Shown here: piece by piece, positions 14,573 through 17,276 of the stretch
Layout: every line of letters begins with the position of its first letter
Numbering within the stretch: position 1 is the first letter of the stretch
From: JBOHNM01 sp050730675
GTDB lineage: Bacteria > Planctomycetota > Phycisphaerae > Phycisphaerales > UBA1924
Direction: 5' to 3'
DNA: 17,276 bases
Assembly (NCBI GenBank): GCA_050730675.1
Contig: JBOHNM010000088.1
Coordinates: forward strand, 1-17,276
Made by a program: the position numbers and the translations under genes
The notes under the pieces: model-generated
What the model was told of the DNA's origin: nothing
The model's database searches: none
The model's input: the letters and a program-made list of their open reading frames with translations, nothing else

Positions 14573-15706
14573 TCAGTTACCGGGCCGCGGCTGGAAGGGG
14601 GACCGCCCTTCGACGACTGCCTCGCGCGAGCCGGTTGCGGCGATCTTGGCGACGAAGGCCTGGTACTCCACGTTGACCCGGCCGATGTCGGTGTCGAAGT
14701 ACGCGAGGAAGACGCTCGGACCGACGGCCCGGGCCAGCGGCCGGTTGGCCTGTGTGCCGAGCTTGGCGAAGACGTTTTGGCCCAACTTGCCGGCCGCGGC
14801 GTCGGTGACAACCCGCTGCAGCGCGTCGTGGTACTTGCCGTTCTCCCCCTCGTTGAGGAAGTGGACGAGGGCCCAGAGCTGGGCGTAGTAGGTGAGGCCG
14901 ACGCCGGAGTTACCACCGGAGATCAGCCGGTCGGAGTTGGCGCCGAGCAGGTCCTGGAGGGAGAGGAGCTGTTTCTTGCTCGCCATGTCGCGCAGGCGGT
15001 CGAAGCGCTCGACGTTGGCCCACGGCAGGAACTTGGGCGAGCCGCCCTGCCAGCGGTGGCCCTCCATGTACGTGGCGATGCCCTCCTCGAGCCAGATGGG
15101 CATCGACTCGCGGAAGGTGCGCTGGGTGAACTGGTGCCATCCTTCGTGACCGGCGACGGCGAGAGTATCGAACGCGCCGATATCGAAGTAGAAGCCGCGG
15201 CCCATGGTTGCGAAGCCGCCGCGCTGGATCTGGGTGAGGGGCTTGGCGCGGGCGCCGAGCATCTGCATCGAAACCTGCTGCCACTGCGAGCGGTTGGCCA
15301 TGAAGTACGACTCCATCGAGGAGTCGGGGTATTCGAGGGGGACGAGCGCGGAAACGTAGTTGTGGAGGGCCGCTTCCATGAAGCCGGGGAGGCGTTCCAT
15401 GATCGCTGGCGCCTTGCAGGTGGTGTAGATGGTGAAGTGGTCGGTCTTGATGATCTGGCCGGCCGCGTTGTCGAAGCTCCACGGGGCGGTGTCACGGACG
15501 AAGGCGGCGGCGCCGCGGAGGGCGGGGTTGACGGTGGGGGAGGCGGGGGTGTCGCTGCGGGCGGTGGTGGAGTCGGCCTTCGCGACGGGGGCCGGGGTGC
15601 CCGACGCGGCGGTGGGGGACAAGCCCGAACCGGAGTCGCTGCACGCGACGAGGGCGGCGGCGCACGCGAGCGCTGTGAAAGCGCCGAGTCGTGCCCATTG
15701 GAACAT
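14573..15706 (-). CDS. Lipoprotein with gluzincin-type zinc-protease motif
   Basis: A 377-residue exported lipoprotein: MFQWAR, a hydrophobic core, then lipobox LVAC (C22), followed by an Ala/Ser/Thr/Pro-rich linker. The core carries VAGHEGWHQF (H187, E188, H191) and, 15-20 residues on, PIWLEEGIATYMEG, matching the HExxH plus downstream glutamate of the gluzincin superfamily and of DUF1570 / peptidase MA-like proteins. The motif is intact, so it may be an active metallopeptidase. Substrate unknown. ATG 15706 gives a compact signal peptide; an in-frame ATG at 15742 would read through the 7-bp repeat and is less likely. It follows valS by 42 nt on the same strand. Confidence 0.82.
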   Translation of the reverse strand: MFQWARLGAFTALACAAALVACSDSGSGLSPTAASGTPAPVAKADSTTARSDTPASPTVNPALRGAAAFVRDTAPWSFDNAAGQIIKTDHFTIYTTCKAPAIMERLPGFMEAALHNYVSALVPLEYPDSSMESYFMANRSQWQQVSMQMLGARAKPLTQIQRGGFATMGRGFYFDIGAFDTLAVAGHEGWHQFTQRTFRESMPIWLEEGIATYMEGHRWQGGSPKFLPWANVERFDRLRDMASKKQLLSLQDLLGANSDRLISGGNSGVGLTYYAQLWALVHFLNEGENGKYHDALQRVVTDAAAGKLGQNVFAKLGTQANRPLARAVGPSVFLAYFDTDIGRVNVEYQAFVAKIAATGSREAVVEGRSPFQPRPGN

Positions 15707-15741
15707 TTTTGAGCCTTGAACTTCGAGCTTTGGGCTTTGCA
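15707..15741. repeat. Degenerate 7-bp tandem repeat (consensus CTTTGAG x5)
   Basis: Five consecutive 7-bp units on the plus strand: TTTTGAG at 15707, CCTTGAA at 15714, CTTCGAG at 15721, CTTTGGG at 15728, CTTTGCA at 15735. The block fills almost the whole gap between valS and the lipoprotein start codon. It resembles the short tandemly repeated sequences known from cyanobacteria and seen in planctomycetes, by general knowledge; function unknown. Confidence 0.7.
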
Positions 15742-15748
15742 TCGTGCC

Positions 15749-17276
15749 TCAGTTCATCCCGGCGAGTTGACCCTTGAGTGCTTCGACTTCATCCTGCGCG
15801 GCCTTGAGTTGGTCCTTGGTCTGCTGCACCATCGCGGGCGGCGCGCGGTCCGCGTACCCCGGGTTGGCCAGGCGGCCCTGCAGCACGCCGATGGACTTTT
15901 CCTTGTCGGCGATCGACTTGGCGATGCGGTCGCGTTCGGAGCTGCTGTCAACCGCTCCGTTCCCTGAGGCGGCGTCGGCGAGATTGGTGAGCTTGCTTTC
16001 GACGGCCCCGAGGCGCACGGACACCGCGGGCGTGCCCGCCGCGGGCGCGGCTGCGGTCATCGTCTCCAGCCCGGCGAGCGTTTCGACGGCCGCGCCGGCG
16101 AGCTTGCACTTGGCGATGAGGTCGGCCGGGGCGTGGAGCGTGATCTTCTTCTTGGGTGCCACATTGTGTTGGGCGCGGACCTGGCGGATTGCTTCGACGA
16201 GTTGTCCGAGCTCGCCGAAGGCGGCCTCGGCGGCGGGGTCGAGGAGCTTTTCGTCCACCTTGGGCCAGCCCGCGGTGCAGAGGAGATTGTCTGTAGTTGG
16301 AGCCGTGGTCGTGATGCCTGTGATCGCCGCGGCCTTCAGCTTGCCGAGGTGCTCCCACACCGCCTCGGTGACGAAGGGCATGATCGGGTGGAGCAGGCGC
16401 GTGATGGCGTCGATCACGTGCAGGAGCACGGCGCGCTGGCCCGGGCTTGTGCCCACCGTCGGCTTGACGGCCTCGAGATACCAGTCGCAGAAGTCGCGCC
16501 AGAGCAGGTCGTACATCGCCGTGGCGTAGCCGCTGAACTCGTAGTTGGCAATGGCGGCCTCCACCTCGCGCACAGTGCGGGCGAGACGCGAGAGCATCCA
16601 CTTGTCCACGAGTGAGAGTTTCGCCGCGTCGATCGCCGCGGCACCGGAGTCCGCGCCCTGGTGCGGCTCGAGCATCTGGATCGTGAACCGGGCGGCGTTC
16701 CAGAGCTTGTTGCAGAAGTTGCGGCCCTGATCAAACTTGGGGCTGGTGTTCTTGCCGGACTTGGAGTCCTTCTGCACCGGCATCCGCACGTCCTGCGTCT
16801 GCGTCGTCATCTGCACCAGCGTGAAGCGCATGGCGTCGGCGCCGTGGCTCTCGATGATGTCCAGCGGGTCCACCCCGTTGCCGAGGGACTTGCTCATCTT
16901 GCGGCCCTGGCCGTCCTGGATCATCGCGTGGATGAAGACGTCGTCGAACGGGAGCGGCCCCTTGCCCTGTCCCTCGCCCATGAAGTAGCGGTTGAACATC
17001 ACCATGCGGCTGACCCACAGGGTGATGATCTCGCGGGCGGTGCAGAGCACGGAGGTGGGGTTGAATGCCGCGAGCAGGCCGGCGAAGTCGTCGCCGGCGG
17101 GGTGTGTGGCCGGGTCGGGCCAGCCCATGGTGGAGATCGGCCAGAGGGCGGAGGAGAACCAGGTGTCGAGGACGTCGGGGTCTTGCGCGAAGCCGCATTC
17201 TTCCAGCAGTTCGATGAGTTCTTTGTCCTGGTCATCCAGAACGCAAACATGCCAGTAGCCATCGGTCGTTTCGACC
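15749..17276 (-). CDS. valS: Valyl-tRNA synthetase (C-terminal part, runs off right edge)
   Basis: Charges tRNA-Val. The visible 508 residues are the C-terminal part of a class I synthetase that is usually near 900. They include DPDVLDTWFSSALWPISTMGWP, the KMSKS loop (codons at 16900-16886, GRKMSKSLGNGVDP), the ESHGADAMRFTL that follows it, the helical anticodon-binding domain (DKWMLSRLARTVREVEAAIANYEF, WRDFCDWYLEAVKP), and a C-terminal coiled-coil arm (DRIAKSIADKEKSIG, LANPGYADRAPP) diagnostic of ValRS rather than IleRS or LeuRS. The HIGH motif and editing domain lie outside the window. No break is seen. Confidence 0.95.
   Translation of the reverse strand, partial: VETTDGYWHVCVLDDQDKELIELLEECGFAQDPDVLDTWFSSALWPISTMGWPDPATHPAGDDFAGLLAAFNPTSVLCTAREIITLWVSRMVMFNRYFMGEGQGKGPLPFDDVFIHAMIQDGQGRKMSKSLGNGVDPLDIIESHGADAMRFTLVQMTTQTQDVRMPVQKDSKSGKNTSPKFDQGRNFCNKLWNAARFTIQMLEPHQGADSGAAAIDAAKLSLVDKWMLSRLARTVREVEAAIANYEFSGYATAMYDLLWRDFCDWYLEAVKPTVGTSPGQRAVLLHVIDAITRLLHPIMPFVTEAVWEHLGKLKAAAITGITTTAPTTDNLLCTAGWPKVDEKLLDPAAEAAFGELGQLVEAIRQVRAQHNVAPKKKITLHAPADLIAKCKLAGAAVETLAGLETMTAAAPAAGTPAVSVRLGAVESKLTNLADAASGNGAVDSSSERDRIAKSIADKEKSIGVLQGRLANPGYADRAPPAMVQQTKDQLKAAQDEVEALKGQLAGMN

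Noticed and set aside
14555..15712. 385-codon open frame on the plus strand opposite the HExxH lipoprotein
   Set aside because: Low-complexity Gly/Glu/Val-rich translation, fully antisense to a gene with signal peptide, lipobox and zinc motif.

Overview
The window looks like a high-GC chromosome segment from a planctomycete, most likely class Phycisphaerae. This is inferred from three things: a small membrane protein ending in the CPxCGYxL...CPECG zinc ribbon common in that group, a secreted alpha-amylase with a C-terminal dockerin-like calcium-loop module, and a membrane-anchored LysM protein of the 'TREHKL' type. Shine-Dalgarno sequences are scarce. No tRNA, rRNA, insertion sequence or CRISPR array was seen. 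I count 15 protein genes, two of them cut by the window edges.

Left end (1-1334): a minus-strand pair, a four-helix DUF2809-type membrane protein whose stop overlaps the start of an MBL-fold hydrolase that runs off the left edge. A zinc-ribbon membrane protein diverges from this pair on the plus strand.

1376-6925, all minus strand: a lysine 6-dehydrogenase/saccharopine dehydrogenase-like gene, then the 2-oxoacid (probably pyruvate) dehydrogenase genes in the order E1 alpha, small lipoprotein, E1 beta, E2. No E3 gene is in the window. The lipoprotein gene between the two E1 subunits is lower in GC and broken by one extra base in a G4 run. E1 alpha has a good SD and a candidate -10 box. E2 is preceded by five copies of a degenerate 8-bp repeat.

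7110-11633, plus strand: a reduced division/cell-wall (dcw) cluster of rsmH, a two-LysM membrane protein, an FtsL-like small membrane protein and an FtsI-type transpeptidase. mraZ is absent upstream, and murE does not follow. A perfect 14-bp inverted repeat sits between rsmH and the divergent dehydrogenase gene.

11651-17276, minus strand: valS (3' part only), a lipoprotein with a zinc-protease HExxH motif, and the secreted GH13 amylase, which converges on ftsI. A degenerate 7-bp tandem repeat lies between valS and the lipoprotein gene.

No wholly new multi-gene system is evident. The items most worth following are the inter-promoter dyad, the TAnnnT boxes placed 5-6 nt before three SD-less transcript heads (candidate leaderless mRNAs), the two kinds of short tandem repeat beside start codons, the C10 tract at the start of ftsI, and the frameshifted lipoprotein inside the dehydrogenase operon.
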